From assembly GCA_023388355.1 (NCBI GenBank), contig JAEWGI010000034.1, positions 1 through 39,556 of the forward strand: a stretch of 39,556 nt of DNA, in the 5' to 3' direction. The notes under the pieces are model-generated. The model was not told the origin of the DNA. It saw only the letters and a list, made by a program, of their open reading frames with translations, and searched no databases. Of the stretch, positions 39,357 to 39,556 are shown one piece after another. The position numbers and the translations under genes are program-made. Numbering within the stretch: the stretch's first letter is position 1; every line of letters starts with the position of its first letter. Origin of the DNA: Pseudomonadota bacterium. Its GTDB lineage: Bacteria; Pseudomonadota; Gammaproteobacteria; Xanthomonadales; Xanthomonadaceae.

Positions 39357-39556
39357 TCAGTGCTGGTGGCCACCGTCGCCATGGACATGGCCGTGGTCGA
39401 TTTCTTCCTTGGCGGCTTCGCGCACTTCGACGATCTCGACGTCGAAATGCAGGTCCTTGCCGGCCATCGGGTGGTTCAGGTCGACGTCGACCACGCTCAT
39501 GCCGACCTTCTGCACGGTGACCGCGCGCGGGCCGAAGTTGGTCTGCAGCACGACCT
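39357..39556 (-). CDS. slyD: SlyD-like FKBP-type peptidyl-prolyl isomerase (5' part missing)
   Basis: Only about the last 66 residues are in the window; the N-terminal FKBP domain lies beyond base 39556. What remains is the end of the IF (insert-in-flap) region and the last FKBP strands: VTVQKVGMSVVDVDLNHPMAGKDLHFDVEIVEV. The DxNHPMAGK motif is diagnostic of SlyD/FkpB-type proteins. The tail EEIDHGHVHGDGGHQH is histidine-rich and probably binds Ni, Zn or Cu, like the shorter SlyD tails. SlyD-type proteins act as prolyl isomerase chaperones and metal carriers in the cytoplasm. Truncation is by the window edge only. Confidence 0.93.
   Translation of the reverse strand, partial: VVLQTNFGPRAVTVQKVGMSVVDVDLNHPMAGKDLHFDVEIVEVREAAKEEIDHGHVHGDGGHQH

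Overview
The window is a high-GC (roughly 70% by eye), gene-dense chromosomal segment. It looks like a gammaproteobacterium of the Xanthomonadaceae/Lysobacteraceae type (Lysobacter, Luteimonas, Pseudoxanthomonas or Xanthomonas-like). The basis is the housekeeping order pyrG-kdsA-eno-ftsB-ispD-ispF-truD / surE-pcm-nlpD with no rpoS after nlpD, the rlmE-ftsH pair divergent from yhbY, and several families of interspersed palindromic repeats. The genus is inferred from gene order and protein character, not from a search. No rRNA, tRNA, CRISPR array, transposase or phage gene was seen.

Layout. (1) 1-15548 is core genome: ftsH (partial), rlmE, yhbY, a Mth938-like gene, nlpD, an exoD-like membrane gene, pcm, surE, an smr-domain gene, truD, ispF, a small secreted unknown, ispD, ftsB, eno, kdsA, pyrG and parE. 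The five genes ftsB-ispD-unknown-ispF-truD are joined by four successive 4-base start/stop overlaps. (2) 15549-35672 is an accessory carbohydrate island bounded on both sides by palindromic repeats. A minus-strand operon carries araD1, an aldehyde dehydrogenase, ytfQ, ytfR, ytfT, yjfF and a GH43 hydrolase. Two more minus-strand genes encode a Gfo/Idh/MocA sugar dehydrogenase and an aldose 1-epimerase. On the plus strand are a LysR-type regulator, a GH97 hydrolase, an IlvD/Edd-type aldonate dehydratase and a GH127/GH146 hydrolase. (3) 35673-39556 returns to ordinary genes: N-formylglutamate amidohydrolase, glutathione reductase, a DUF418 membrane protein and the C-terminal end of an SlyD-like FKBP.

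How the island fits together (inference from families and context). Three exported glycosidases (Sec GH43, lipoprotein GH97, Tat GH127/146) would release L-arabinose and possibly D-galactose from plant side chains in the periplasm. The YtfQ-YtfR-YtfT-YjfF-type ABC importer would bring in the monosaccharide, perhaps in furanose form, and the mutarotase would equilibrate anomers. The non-phosphorylative (oxidative) route would follow: sugar 1-dehydrogenase to lactone/aldonate, IlvD/Edd dehydratase to 2-keto-3-deoxy-L-arabonate, AraD1 to alpha-ketoglutarate semialdehyde, and the dehydrogenase to alpha-ketoglutarate. No lactonase gene and no TonB-dependent receptor is present. A pair of perfect 18-bp palindromes sharing a 12-bp core, exactly 32 bp apart, sits in front of the operon, and related ATATC-type sequences lie in front of the regulator and the dehydratase. 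This suggests one regulon, probably under the LysR protein.
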